NCBI GenBank assembly: GCA_023053545.1
Contig: JAKZAN010000002.1
Span: 852,375-916,374 of the forward strand
DNA from: Lepidurus packardi
Taxonomy: Eukaryota > Arthropoda > Branchiopoda > Notostraca > Triopsidae
Direction: 5' to 3'
Length of the DNA: 64,000 nt
Position 1 is the stretch's first letter. Each line of letters opens with the position of its first letter. The position numbers were made by a program, and so were the translations under genes. The notes under the pieces are model-generated. The model made no database searches. It saw only the letters and a program-made list of their open reading frames with translations, and was not told the origin of the DNA. Shown here one piece after another: positions 1 through 10,619 of the stretch.

Positions 1-1
1 C

Positions 2-439
2 CTTCTCTCGCCAAGATGCCGAACATCTGAACTAGAGAACCAGTGGAGGAATGTTTTATCCGTAAACTGGAGATTATTTTTAAAAGAAAATGTTCCTCTG
101 GATAGCTGTGAATTTTGGGGAAGCGTGTATTCTTTTGTCGATTCAATGGGTAATACCCCATTCCAAGATATAGCATTGTATGTTTTGTCGTTGCTGTCTT
201 TGCCCTTCAGCAATGCAGCGTGCGAAAGGGTGTTCAGCCATGTCAACAGCGTCAAGTCGAAGCTCAGAAATAGGCTGTCAACGTCAACTCTCACACAGAT
301 TTTGCATGTCAAGTACGGGTTACGTATGAAGGGGATATGCTGTAAAGACTTTCAGCCCTCTGAAAAGATGTTAGAAAAGTTTAACTCAGTTATGTACACC
401 TCGGAAGACGACGAAGATATTTCCGAATATCTAGAATAA
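2..439 (+). pseudogene. hAT transposase, C-terminal fragment (cut by window edge)
   Basis: The frame is open from base 2 and ends at TAA 437-439, so the start lies outside the window. The translation carries the hAT C-terminal dimerisation signature: LPFSNAACERVFSHVNSVKS at about residues 69-88, followed by a basic stretch and an acidic tail. In hAT transposases this domain mediates dimerisation and contributes the end of the catalytic core. Only about 145 residues of what is usually 500-700 are visible. No frameshift is seen in the visible part, so the element could be intact upstream. The type 'pseudogene' reflects incompleteness only. The hAT assignment is secure; the subfamily is not determined. 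Confidence 0.8.
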
Positions 440-605
440 ATGCGCTTAAAGTAACATTTAATTCATGTTTTTACTGTACAACTTATTTTGTATTTCAGCT
501 AAACAGTGGCGACTTTGGCGACTTGTCTTCCGCTATTTTTGGCGACATATAGGCGACTTCGAGTTTGAATTTGGCGGGCTCTGGGAAAAAAATCTGGCAA
601 CACTG
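440..605 (+). mobile_element. 3' non-coding end of the left hAT element with terminal inverted repeat
   Basis: After the transposase stop, the sequence has several GGCGACTT-like repeats and ends in CTGGCAACACTG at 594-605. Its reverse complement CAGTGTTGCCAG is a typical hAT terminal inverted repeat. The partner end is outside the window, so the 8-bp target duplication (expected to begin at 606) cannot be checked. Confidence 0.6.
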
Positions 606-2225
606 GACAGCTTTAGTTTGGAAAGAGCGTCTGCACATAGAGTGTTTAAGTTGGCGAAGAGTGTTTGTTAAATAAGTTATATTAAATCAGTTAATTTTCA
701 ACGGGTACGTATTAAAGCATTAATAACTGGCATTGGAATTGAAAAGCTACATCATTTTCTAACGTTTCAGAGTCAACATCGTGCAGAATGATCTTATCTT
801 TTGATCGTAGGGCCTGTTACGAAGCCTCATTGCCTAGATTTCTCATTCTTGGATAAATGAAGCAAGATAAGTGTGACTTAGTTGGGTAACTTAGAGTATA
901 TGGTCGGAAAATTTCGCTTATTCGTTTCCTTTTAGGCTTTGCTACTATGATGCAAGGAAACAGAGCACGCCAGAATACTTAGCAAACGGAGAATGCTTTT
1001 GAAGAAGCTGTTGTTTGGATTGTGAAGATTTAACCTCGGGAAAACATTGAGTAGCTCTTGTAGTTGCTCAATGCCTTGGTTAAGTAATCTCCTGCTGGCT
1101 TACAATAATTATATTTTAAGTTAGGGTGTTGCCAACTTCAAGGGTTTTCTGTTTTGGTCGTGTGAAAAAGTGGAAGTAGCAGGCTTGGATATTAAGGAAG
1201 CTCTTAGGCAGCCTTTACTCAACACGGTTATTCCTACCTTTGAATGTATAGTCTGCTGGTATGTACGAAAAATTTGCTGAAAATAGGGGTATTTATTGTG
1301 TTTTCGTAATTTCAGGCAAGATTGAAGGGTTAAGTGTGGGAGACTGGTTAAAGACTGGGACCTGATGTCGTTCAGAGCATCTTCTGGGAGGGATTAATGC
1401 ATTTCTTGGTGGTTTCTTGCCTGACCAGGCCCAGAACATACTGATGTTGTATTTAAGGTGTATTGTAATTAATTTACCGCGTCGAATGGATCATAATTGG
1501 TCCACTGAAAGGTGTCCAAAGTTCAGAAGATGGCAACTTACGGACTCCCTGTGTTTTACGAAGCCAGCGATTAAAAGAAAACTGCCGTGCAAAGCTCTTG
1601 GAAAGCAAACAGGATAGTATATTATCCTAATCCGGCGCTGCCGTTCTCCAGTCAGTGTTAGTGTTGGAGCAGAGTACGCAGCTGTTTTTTTTTTTTTTTT
1701 AATTTTTAACTAGCCCCTTTTCCCCCTTGTATGCCTTCTTTTCCTTCGTTTTTCCAGTTATTTTTTTTTATTTTAGCATAATACTGAAAATGCGGGGGCC
1801 ACGTCTTGCGAGGTGTCCGTTTCTGGAGCTACATTTCTGGCAGTTGCCACGGTATCTACCACCTTCTTCATACTAAGGTAATAGCGGGCTGTAACTGGAG
1901 CGTTCGCCGGTCCATTTTTTTCAGCAATTTAAAAGTTCTGCTGGGAGTGGTTCATCCTCTAGCCGGTGCTCCAAATATTTTTTAGTAAGACCTTGGCTGT
2001 AAAAAGAAAGAGGCTAAGGAAGCCAACGGGTCGTAAATTGACGGTACTGCACCCAAGTGTCTGCCATTTGTCTGTAAGGTTGTTGGACAGCGGTGCTGAC
2101 ATGGAACGTGTCTATTTCGCAGTAACAAAGGAAGCCGGGGGTCCTCTCGCTTGGTTGTCTATCCAGGTCTTAAGTTCAGGAATGGGTCGTTTCGCTGGTT
2201 GGTTGGAATTTCACTTAAATTTTTA
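606..2225. other. Spacer without recognisable gene
   Basis: AT-rich DNA with only short open frames that show no domain, codon pattern or splice structure I can support. A T-run lies at about 1685-1700. Nothing else stands out. Confidence 0.5.
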
Positions 2226-2470
2226 ATGGGGGAAGCCATCCGTTCACGTAAGCGAAATCCTCCTTTAGCAATTCAAGTAGCCGTAACGAGATCCTTGTGG
2301 GTTTTTGACTTGTTTACCGATTCAAGGTAATTGTCAACATACAAGGTGTCCTTGACCTTTGCCGCTAATTCAGGAAAGTCGTCTAAATTGTCCTCTGCGG
2401 TTTTGTACACGGTGATGAACCACACGGCTGGTGAAAATACTATGAGAAAAACGTGCACCATCGTTTCGGG
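2226..2470 (-). pseudogene. BEL/Pao reverse transcriptase fragment
   Basis: The minus strand reads a short piece of BEL/Pao polymerase. It includes YKTAEDNLDDFPELAAKV followed by LYVDNYLESV, which aligns by eye with the FYVDNYLDSL active-site region of the intact BEL/Pao element at 26780-26860. Further downstream, beyond an in-frame stop, a KGGFRL-like stretch follows, as in the intact copy. YVDN is the BEL/Pao variant of the RT active-site motif. Only about 80 codons survive. The residues differ enough to indicate a different BEL family from the intact element. Confidence 0.65.
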
Positions 2471-2605
2471 CATTTGGACATTGCCGGGTCACAAGATTAA
2501 CCGAAAGGCTGACCGATCCCTTGTGTGGCCAGCACTTGATTACAAATTTTTTCAATGAATCCGAAATACTAGAATCTGGATCGGAATTGATATCAGTATT
2601 GAGGC

Positions 2606-2651
2606 CCAATTTGGAGACACCGCGTTCTAACGAAGTCTCCAATTTGGGCAT
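2606..2651. repeat. Near-perfect inverted repeat (hairpin)
   Basis: Arms GCCCAATTTGGAGAC and GTCTCCAATTTGGGC match as reverse complements with one mismatch around a 16-bp loop. No element boundary was identified with it. Confidence 0.55.
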
Positions 2652-3125
2652 CAAACTCACTGAACCCCAAACACTAGCATCTGTATCAGAATCGACACGC
2701 GACCCAACTCCGCACGAATTAGTAGCCATACCGTGCGATCAGTGGCTCTTGAGAACGAATGACGTGTTCTTAGTTGTATGGAGCGTACTCATCTAATCAC
2801 CTGCGGGGAGATTAAATAAGTGGGAGTTCGTTATCGATACACGGGGTTAGTTTAAGGCAGATCATATTAACCTGCTGTCATTTCATGTTCATAGCCAATG
2901 ATCTGCTTATGTTCAGCAGCAAAAGCTTAATGGTGGTTAAAGTCGGTTTCTTGCTTCGCAACATACTCGTTCAAGCACTTGGCCACCACATCACACAAAG
3001 CTCGGCCTTCGCCCGGCGAACCCAATTTTGGACCAAGAACGGGAAGCCGCCGTTAACACGATATCCATATAACGGACGAACGCCTAGAACGCTAAATCGA
3101 GAGACGTACCCTTATCGAGAGACGC

Positions 3126-3360
3126 AAGTGCTTCATGATAGGCGTAACATCCGAGAAGACGATGTGGTCCTCATCGTCGGCCCGAATTCGCAAACGGAAG
3201 ATTGGCCGCTAGGCCGCGTAATCAAGCCATTACCGGGGCCGGACGGAGTAGTACGCGCCGCGCGGGTGAAGACCGCTACCGGCGAGTAGTAAGACCTGTT
3301 GCTAAGCTATGCCTTCTAGAAGAAGCCGACTAGGAGGATGAACTACGGCGATTGGCTGAA
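3126..3360 (+). pseudogene. BEL/Pao polyprotein C-terminus (DUF5641-like) relic
   Basis: The plus strand encodes RRNIREDDVVLIVGPNS and then WPLGRVIKPLPGPDGVVRAA. This is almost the same as the C-terminal end of the intact BEL/Pao polyprotein at 24300-24450 on the other strand. The frame ends at a TAG at 3286-3288, where the intact element has a leucine codon. After that stop the same frame still reads recognisable sequence (PVAKLCLLEEAD), so this is a nonsense mutation. Upstream of about 3126 the match is lost. It lies in the opposite orientation to the RT scrap at 2226-2470, so the two are separate insertions or a rearranged copy. Confidence 0.75.
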
Positions 3361-3707
3361 GAACCCCTGTGTCAATTATGCATATTAACCAAGTAGTAAA
3401 ATATCTAGCGGTTTAAGCTCCGCCCCTTTCCGCCAAATTTCAAATTTTCCTATCCTTTGAAGAAGGCTAGTGCGAAAGAGAAAAGTTGTCGATACTAAAA
3501 GTCAAACGCAAGAATTTTCCAGAAGGGTATGCGTGAAGAAATATTGTTTACGAGTCTACTGGGAATTGGATGCCTCCCGCCCAAAAAATAAACTTAAGAG
3601 ACTGCCGTTTAGCGTCAAAGGCCACATTGCAATGGGCATACAAAATACGGAAAGTTTACTGAAACGAATTGCCAGTAATCTAAGAATCCAAAGAAATGCC
3701 AGGGTTT
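3361..3707. other. Left flank of the tandem array
   Basis: No separate gene is recognised. On the minus strand the last exon-like frame of the array's flanking locus continues leftwards past 3708 to a TGA at 3615-3617. The last shared bases with the array are GAAT at 3708-3711. Confidence 0.4.
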
Positions 3708-3990
3708 GAATTTTAAGCGATAGATTGACCTACTCGAACGATTTGCTCGAGCTGGAAGGTAATTTGAAGTCCGTGGGGCCTGAAAAATGACAATTATAGA
3801 AACAAAGTTAAACTTAACGAATAATTCACCTTTCTCCTAATGGAAACCCTCCCCGCCTGTACTTTCCTTGCGGAAATAGTAGTCCGTCGTCTTCCAACGT
3901 CACGTACGACAATTTGTTTCCAATTCCTGTAATAAAAAGAGAGAAAAATACTAGTCACTTTATGGAAAGCAAACTTGTCGACTAGCTTAC
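3615..3990 (-). other. Predicted downstream exons and introns of the array locus (unit 1)
   Basis: On the minus strand, donor AG|GTAAGC at 3991/3990 and acceptor TTTTTATTACAG|G define a 64-nt intron (3927-3990). Exon B is 3830-3926. A second intron, 3780-3829 (50 nt), has donor AAG|GTGAAT and acceptor TTTTCAG. Exon C runs from 3779 to a TGA at 3615-3617. Joined, the frame stays open from the N tail through both junctions and gives a basic, serine- and arginine-rich tail (QAGRVSIRRK at the end of exon B). No domain is recognised. The same splice signals recur in unit 10. This is a prediction from sequence; the locus could be a host gene or an older element. Confidence 0.45.
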
Positions 3991-5295
3991 CTGGTCTTTA
4001 TAGACGTGGATGGAAACGACATCGGTAGCTCTTGTCGCTGTCGTGCTTGTTCTCGCCAATGCCGTCTTGACTTATCCACGCGCTTATGGCACTGCGGAAC
4101 AGGGAATCTCTTCTTTGCCACGAAATATTGGAACACAAAGAAGCCAAGTGCATTTCCCAAATACCATTGAATCCACTCATAAGAATCCCTAACTGTTGGA
4201 TAAGGGTTCGTCTCAGTTTCCAGAGGTAATGGAGCTTGAAGAAATAACTCCTTCTCACCGTTGACGATATATTGCCTCTCGAGCCCGGCTTGAGTTCTTA
4301 GAGCGTAAGCCATTAGTGCCGCATTTACATGTATGTTCGAGAGAGAGAACTCTCCCGGAATCCTAGCATTCTTTGATCTTTCAGATCCAAGATACAGGGC
4401 CACCATATGGGACCACATGTGGAGAGCAGGATTAGCTGTAGCTGAGTAGGGCGACTTGTTAGGAATACCCATGTCCGACATATAAGGCATATATGAATCG
4501 GACACATCTATTTCGTTCCCAGGGGCCATAATGTTATCCACCTCATTTGCCATAGGCGCTGTTGCCACCCAACTCTGGATTTCTGTCAAACTCAAGGCAG
4601 TGATGTTCTTCAGATGGACAATGGTGGAAATTATCACACAATCCTTGTACCGGGAAATCACTGTACCATACCGCACCGCGGCTTCCTTCGCCTTTGGGAA
4701 TTTAGAGTAAAACATGTCAAATCCCGCAACAATCTTAAGGTACCCAGGATCATGGATCCATCCTGTATAACTGGCAGTCATCAGGTGGAAGGTCTTAGGA
4801 GCCCCATGTGTGTGACAAAGAACCACCGCCCTATCCTTCACTTTGGCAGCGTAATCAGGATAACTCGACGCCAGAACAATCCTTCCTACGGCCAAAAGTG
4901 CCAGAACCATCCAGTAATCATCTTCTGGTGTGGCATCTACGCCTTGACATTGTACGGAGGAGGCCTGGTCTCAACTAATGCTTCACCTGCACTACCTATT
5001 TTCACATTAAAAGACGTCCAATCCTGATCTAATGTCTGCCTCCACTGTGATCCAATGGCGTATAAATACGACTTAACCATGCCCGTCTCCATATTAGCCC
5101 CACTTGTCAACGCCGCTTTGATGGATTTTCTAAGACCATCTATTGTTTCTGAATTAGGTGGTTTCCAGATTTCCAATGATGGTTTTTTGGATCATTCAGA
5201 AAGAAATCCCGGGGATAAGACGGCTTGATCTCTACAGACACCTCCAACATGTCCACAACTCTTCCTGTTTTCTTTCGTATGAGTGAGTTCGCCAT
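3987..5295 (-). pseudogene. N (EVE): Rhabdovirus-like nucleoprotein, endogenous copy 1 (two frameshifts, distinct C-terminus)
   Basis: Nucleoproteins of rhabdoviruses coat the viral RNA. The long frame 3987-4910 carries the family's core, including GFDMFYSKFPKAKEAAVRYG and SPYSATANPALHMW. The ATG equivalent to the intact copies is at 5295, but two one-base deletions interrupt the N-terminal part: a T-run with six instead of seven T near 5188, and GCC for GTCC near 4940. Unlike copies 2-9, the frame crosses the LTR-like end into flank DNA and reads about 20 extra residues to a GTAAGC splice donor at 3990. An intron of 64 nt (3927-3990) with a pyrimidine-rich acceptor would join it in frame to the next exon. 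Virus family is inferred from conserved motifs only. Confidence 0.8.
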
Positions 5296-5358
5296 TTTAC
5301 AGATTTCAATAATCTTATTGATATCTTATTGAAATCCCTTTCGGCTTCGTCCGGAACA
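4048..5358 (-). mobile_element. Solo-LTR-like segment carrying the N gene (unit 1), with GTGCT target duplication
   Basis: The segment starts TGTTCTCGCC and ends CGGAACA on the plus strand, so it has TG...CA ends and a 5-bp inverted repeat TGTTC/GAACA. It is flanked by direct repeats GTGCT at 4043-4047 and 5359-5363. Unit 10 has the same flanks joined through a single GTGCT, which is the empty site. A 5-bp duplication with TG...CA ends is the signature of integrase-mediated LTR retroelement insertion. The segment is 1311 bp and about 1250 bp of it is N coding sequence. On the sense (minus) strand only 63 bp precede the N ATG, and the N frame runs out through the CA end. Equivalent segments: 5700-7010, 7352-8662, 9004-10315, 10657-11968, 12310-13620, 13962-15274, 15616-16926, 17268-18580. 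Confidence 0.8.
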
Positions 5359-5662
5359 GTGCTGAAGAACCCGTATTGCCACTAGCCAAAATAAACGGCT
5401 CCCTCGTTGAGGCAAGTAAGCCGGGAATTTTAAGCGATAGACTGACCTACTCGAACGATTTGCTCGAGCTGGAAGGTAATTTGAAGTCCGTGGGGCCTGG
5501 AAAATGACAATTATAGAAACAAAGTTAAACTTAACGAATAATTCACCTTTCTCCTAATGGAAACCCTCCCCGCCTGTACGTCTTCTTGTACGGCGGCTGC
5601 CGCTACGGCTTCACGTCTTTGTGACATGCTGATACCACAACCAAATTATCCAAAATTATGAC

Positions 5663-6947
5663 TTACGGTTTCGATGAGTTCCCGGTCGATGCACCATAAT
5701 GTTCTCGCCAATGCCGTCTTGACTTATCCACGCGCTTATGACACTGCGGAACAGGGAATCTCTTCTTTGCCACGAAATATTGGAACACAAAGAAGCCAAG
5801 TGCATTTCCCAAATACCATTGAATCCACTCATAAGAATCCCTAACTGTTGGATAAGGGTTCGTCTCAGTTTCCAGAGGTAATGGAGCTTGAAGAAATAAC
5901 TCCTTCTCACCGTTGACGATATATTGCCTCTCGAGCCCGGCTTGAGTTCTTAGAGCGTAAGCCATTAGTGCCGCATTTACATGTATGTTCGAGAGAGAGA
6001 ACTCTCCCGGAATCCTAGCATTCTTTGATCTTTCAGATCCAAGATACAGGGCCACCATATGGGACCACATGTGGAGAGCAGGATTAGCTGTAGCTGAGTA
6101 GGGCGACTTGTTAGGAATACCCATGTCCGACATATAAGGCATATATGAATCGGACACATCTATTTCGTTCCCAGGGGCCATAATGTTATCCACCTCATTT
6201 GCCATAGGCGCTGTTGCCACCCAACTCTGGATTTCTGTCAAACTCAAGGCAGTGATGTTCTTCAGATGGACAATGGTGGAAATTATCACACAATCCTTGT
6301 ACCGGGAAATCACTGTACCATACCGCACCGCGGCTTCCTTCGCCTTTGGGAATTTAGAGTAAAACATGTCAAATCCCGCAACAATCTTAAGGTACCCAGG
6401 ATCATGGATCCATCCTGTATAACTGGCAGTCATCAGGTGGAAGGTCTTAGGAGCCCCATGTGTGTGACAAAGAACCACCGCCCTATCCTTCACTTTGGCA
6501 GCGTAATCAGGATAACTCGACGCCAGAACAATCCTTCCTACGGCCAAAAGTGCCAGAACCATCCAGTAATCATCTTCTGGTGTGGCATCTACGCCTTGAC
6601 ATTGTACGGAGGAGGCCTGGTCTCAACTAATGCTTCACCTGCACTACCTATTTTCACATTAAAAGACGTCCAATCCTGATCTAATGTCTGCCTCCACTGT
6701 GATCCAATGGCGTATAAATACGACTTAACCATGCCCGTCTCCATATTAGCCCCACTTGTCAACGCCGCTTTGATGGATTTTCTAAGACCATCTATTGTTT
6801 CTGAATTAGGTGGTTTCCAGATTTCCAATGATGGTTTTTTGGATCATTCAGAAAGAAATCCCGGGGATAAGACGGCTTGATCTCTACAGACACCTCCAAC
6901 ATGTCCACAACTCTTCCTGTTTTCTTTCGTATGAGTGAGTTCGCCAT
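5663..6947 (-). pseudogene. N (EVE): Rhabdovirus-like nucleoprotein, endogenous copy 2 (two frameshifts)
   Basis: This has the same core as copy 1, with the last 299 codons open (5663-6562). It shares with copy 1 both one-base deletions in the N-terminal third, so the first 130 or so residues are out of frame. The frame leaves the LTR-like segment at 5700 and ends HYGASTGNSSKP*, residues read from the primer-binding site and leader rather than from virus. This C-terminal tail is common to copies 2-9. Confidence 0.8.
5679..5696 (-). promoter_or_regulatory. tRNA primer-binding site after the N-bearing LTR (unit 2; repeated in units 3-9)
   Basis: On the minus strand the LTR-like end GAACA is followed by TTA and then TGGTGCATCGACCGGGAA. 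These 18 nt are identical to the primer-binding site that follows the left LTR of Gypsy-1 at 35301-35318. They are complementary to a tRNA 3' end with CCA; the acceptor pairing suggests a tRNA-Gly-like primer (inference). The same 18 nt lie three bases from the LTR-like end in units 3-9. Unit 1 lacks it. A splice-donor-like ACC|GTAAGT follows at 5667/5666, and an ATG with a short open frame (MSQRREAVAAAAVQEDVQ) lies further downstream. That is compatible with a retroelement leader and the start of gag, truncated by a deletion into the flank at GTACAGGCGG. Confidence 0.75.
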
Positions 6948-7314
6948 TTTACAGATTTCAATAATCTTATTGATATCTTATTGAAATCCCTTTCGGCTTC
7001 GTCCGGAACAGTGCTGAAGAACCCGTATTGCCACTAGCCAAAATAAACGGCTCCCTCGTTGAGGCAAGTAAGCCGGGAATTTTAAGCGATAGACTGACCT
7101 ACTCGAACGATTTGCTCGAGCTGGAAGGTAATTTGAAGTCCGTGGGGCCTGGAAAATGACAATTATAGAAACAAAGTTAAACTTAACGAATAATTCACCT
7201 TTCTCCTAATGGAAACCCTCCCCGCCTGTACGTCTTCTTGTACGGCGGCTGCCGCTACGGCTTCACGTCTTTGTGACATGCTGATACCACAACCAAATTA
7301 TCCAAAATTATGAC

Positions 7315-8599
7315 TTACGGTTTCGATGAGTTCCCGGTCGATGCACCATAATGTTCTCGCCAATGCCGTCTTGACTTATCCACGCGCTTATGACACTGCG
7401 GAACAGGGAATCTCTTCTTTGCCACGAAATATTGGAACACAAAGAAGCCAAGTGCATTTCCCAAATACCATTGAATCCACTCATAAGAATCCCTAACTGT
7501 TGGATAAGGGTTCGTCTCAGTTTCCAGAGGTAATGGAGCTTGAAGAAATAACTCCTTCTCACCGTTGACGATATATTGCCTCTCGAGCCCGGCTTGAGTT
7601 CTTAGAGCGTAAGCCATTAGTGCCGCATTTACATGTATGTTCGAGAGAGAGAACTCTCCCGGAATCCTAGCATTCTTTGATCTTTCAGATCCAAGATACA
7701 GGGTCACCATATGGGACCACATGTGGAGAGCAGGATTGGCTGTAGCTGAGTAGGGCGACTTGTTAGGAATACCCATGTCCGACATATAAGGCATATATGA
7801 ATCGGACACATCTATTTCGTTCCCAGGGGCCATAATGTTATCCACCTCATTTGCCATAGGCGCTGTTGCCACCCAACTCTGGATTTCTGTCAAACTCAAG
7901 GCAGTGATGTTCTTCAGATGGACAATGGTGGAAATTATCACACAATCCTCGTACCGGGAAATCACTGTACCATACCGCACCGCGGCTTCCTTCGCCTTTG
8001 GGAATTTAGAGTAAAACATGTCAAATCCCGCAACAATCTTAAGGTACCCAGGATCATGGATCCATCCTGTATAACTGGCAGTCATCAGGTGGAAGGTCTT
8101 AGGAGCCCCATGTGTGTGACAAAGAACCACCGCCCTATCCTTTACTTTGGCAGCGTAATCAGGATAACTCGACGCCAGAACAATCCTTCCTACGGCCAAA
8201 AGTGCCAGAACCATCCAGTAATCATCTTCTGGTGTGGCATCTACGCCTTGACATTGTACGGAGGAGGCCTGGTCTCAACTAATGCTTCACCTGCACTACC
8301 TATTTTCACATTAAAAGACGTCCAATCCTGATCTAATGTCTGCCTCCACTGTGATCCAATGGCGTATAAATACGACTTAACCATGCCCGTCTCCATATTA
8401 GCCCCACTTGTCAACGCCGCTTTGATGGATTTTCTAAGACCATCTATTGTTTCTGAATTAGGTGGTTTCCAGATTTCCAATGATGGTTTTTTGGATCATT
8501 CAGAAAGAAATCCCGGGGATAAGACGGCTTGATCTCTACAGACACCTCCAACATGTCCACAACTCTTCCTGTTTTCTTTCGTATGAGTGAGTTCGCCAT
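7315..8599 (-). pseudogene. N (EVE): Rhabdovirus-like nucleoprotein, endogenous copy 3 (two frameshifts)
   Basis: The open part is 7315-8214 (299 codons). It carries the same two N-terminal deletions as copies 1 and 2, and also substitutions K to E (SRYEDC) and A to T (MVTLYL) that it shares with copy 4. These shared changes mark copies 3 and 4 as neighbours by descent. Confidence 0.8.
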
Positions 8600-8966
8600 T
8601 TTACAGATTTCAATAATCTTATTGATATCTTATTGAAATCCCTTTCGGCTTCGTCCGGAACAGTGCTGAAGAACCCGTATTGCCACTAGCCAAAATAAAC
8701 GGCTCCCTCGTTGAGGCAAGTAAGCCGGGAATTTTAAGCGATAGACTGACCTACTCGAACGATTTGCTCGAGCTGGAAGGTAATTTGAAGTCCGTGGGGC
8801 CTGGAAAATGACAATTATAGAAACAAAGTTAAACTTAACGAATAATTCACCTTTCTCCTAATGGAAACCCTCCCCGCCTGTACGTCTTCTTGTACGGCGG
8901 CTGCCGCTACGGCTTCACGTCTTTGTGACATGCTGATACCACAACCAAATTATCCAAAATTATGAC

Positions 8967-10252
8967 TTACGGTTTCGATGAGTTCCCGGTCGATGCACCA
9001 TAATATTCTCGCCAATGCCGTCTTGACTTATCCACGCGCTTATGACACTGCGGAACAGGGAATCTCTTCTTTGCCACGAAATATTGGAACACAAAGAAGC
9101 CAAGTGCATTTCCCAAATACCATTGAATCCACTCATAAGAATCCCTAACTGTTGGATAAGGGTTCGTCTCAGTTTCCAGAGGTAATGGAGCTTGAAGAAA
9201 TAACTCCTTCTCACCGTTGACGATATATTGCCTCTCGAGCCCGGCTTGAGTTCTTAGAGCGTAAGCCATTAGTGCCGCATTTACATGTATGTTCGAGAGA
9301 GAGAACTCTCCCGGAATCCTAGCATTCTTTGATCTTTCAGATCCAAGATACAGGGTCACCATATGGGACCACATGTGGAGAGCAGGATTGGCTGTAGCTG
9401 AGTAGGGCGACTTGTTAGGAATACCCATGTCCGACATATAAGGCATATATGAATCGGACACATCTATTTCGTTCCCAGGGGCCATAATGTTATCCACCTC
9501 ATTTGCCATAGGCGCTGTTGCCACCCAACTCTGGATTTCTGTCAAACTCAAGGCAGTGATGTTCTTCAGATGGACAATGGTGGAAATTATCACACAATCC
9601 TCGTACCGGGAAATCACTGTACCATACCGCACCGCGGCTTCCTTCGCCTTTGGGAATTTAGAGTAAAACATGTCAAATCCCGCAACAATCTTAAGGTACC
9701 CAGGATCATGGATCCATCCTGTATAACTGGCAGTCATCAGGTGGAAGGTCTTAGGAGCCCCATGTGTGTGACAAAGAACCACCGCCCTATCCTTTACTTT
9801 GGCAGCGTAATCAGGATAACTCGACGCCAGAACAATCCTTCCTACGGCCAAAAGTGCCAGAACCATCCAGTAATCATCTTCTGGTGTGGCATCTACGTCC
9901 TTGACATTGTACGGAGGAGGCCTGGTCTCAACTAATGCTTCACCTGCACTACCTATTTTCACATTAAAAGACGTCCAATCCTGATCTAATGTCTGCCTCC
10001 ACTGTGATCCAATGGCGTATAAATACGACTTAACCATGCCCGTCTCCATATTAGCCCCACTTGTCAACGCCGCTTTGATGGATTTTCTAAGACCATCTAT
10101 TGTTTCTGAATTAGGTGGTTTCCAGATTTCCAATGATGGTTTTTTTGGATCATTCAGAAAGAAATCCCGGGATAAGACGGCTTGATCTGTACAGACACCT
10201 CCAACATGTCCACAACTCTTCCTGTTTTCTTTCGTATGAGTGAGTTCGCCAT
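8967..10252 (-). pseudogene. N (EVE): Rhabdovirus-like nucleoprotein, endogenous copy 4 (one frameshift near the start)
   Basis: An open frame of 388 codons, 8967-10133, covers all but about the first 40 residues. The seven-T run and GTCC are intact here. A different one-base loss (CCCGGGA for CCCGGGGA near 10165) breaks the frame between the ATG at 10252 and the body. The LTR-like end reads TATTC instead of TGTTC at 9004-9008, a G-to-A change that would spoil the terminal TG. It shares SRYEDC and MVTLYL with copy 3. Confidence 0.8.
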
Positions 10253-10619
10253 TTTACAGATTTCAATAATCTTATTGATATCTTATTGAAATCCCTTTCG
10301 GCTTCGTCCGGAACAGTGCTGAAGAACCCGTATTGCCACTAGCCAAAATAAACGGCTCCCTCGTTGAGGCAAGTAAGCCGGGAATTTTAAGCGATAGACT
10401 GACCTACTCGAACGATTTGCTCGAGCTGGAAGGTAATTTGAAGTCCGTGGGGCCTGGAAAATGACAATTATAGAAACAAAGTTAAACTTAACGAATAATT
10501 CACCTTTCTCCTAATGGAAACCCTCCCCGCCTGTACGTCTTCTTGTACGGCGGCTGCCGCTACGGCTTCACGTCTTTGTGACATGCTGATACCACAACCA
10601 AATTATCCAAAATTATGAC

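Noticed and set aside
465-671. Short open frame after the left hAT
   Set aside because: It runs across the hAT end and has no recognisable content.
5679-5696. tRNA gene fragment in the array
   Set aside because: Only the last 18 nt of a tRNA complement are present, placed three bases from a TG...CA end, which fits a primer-binding site better.
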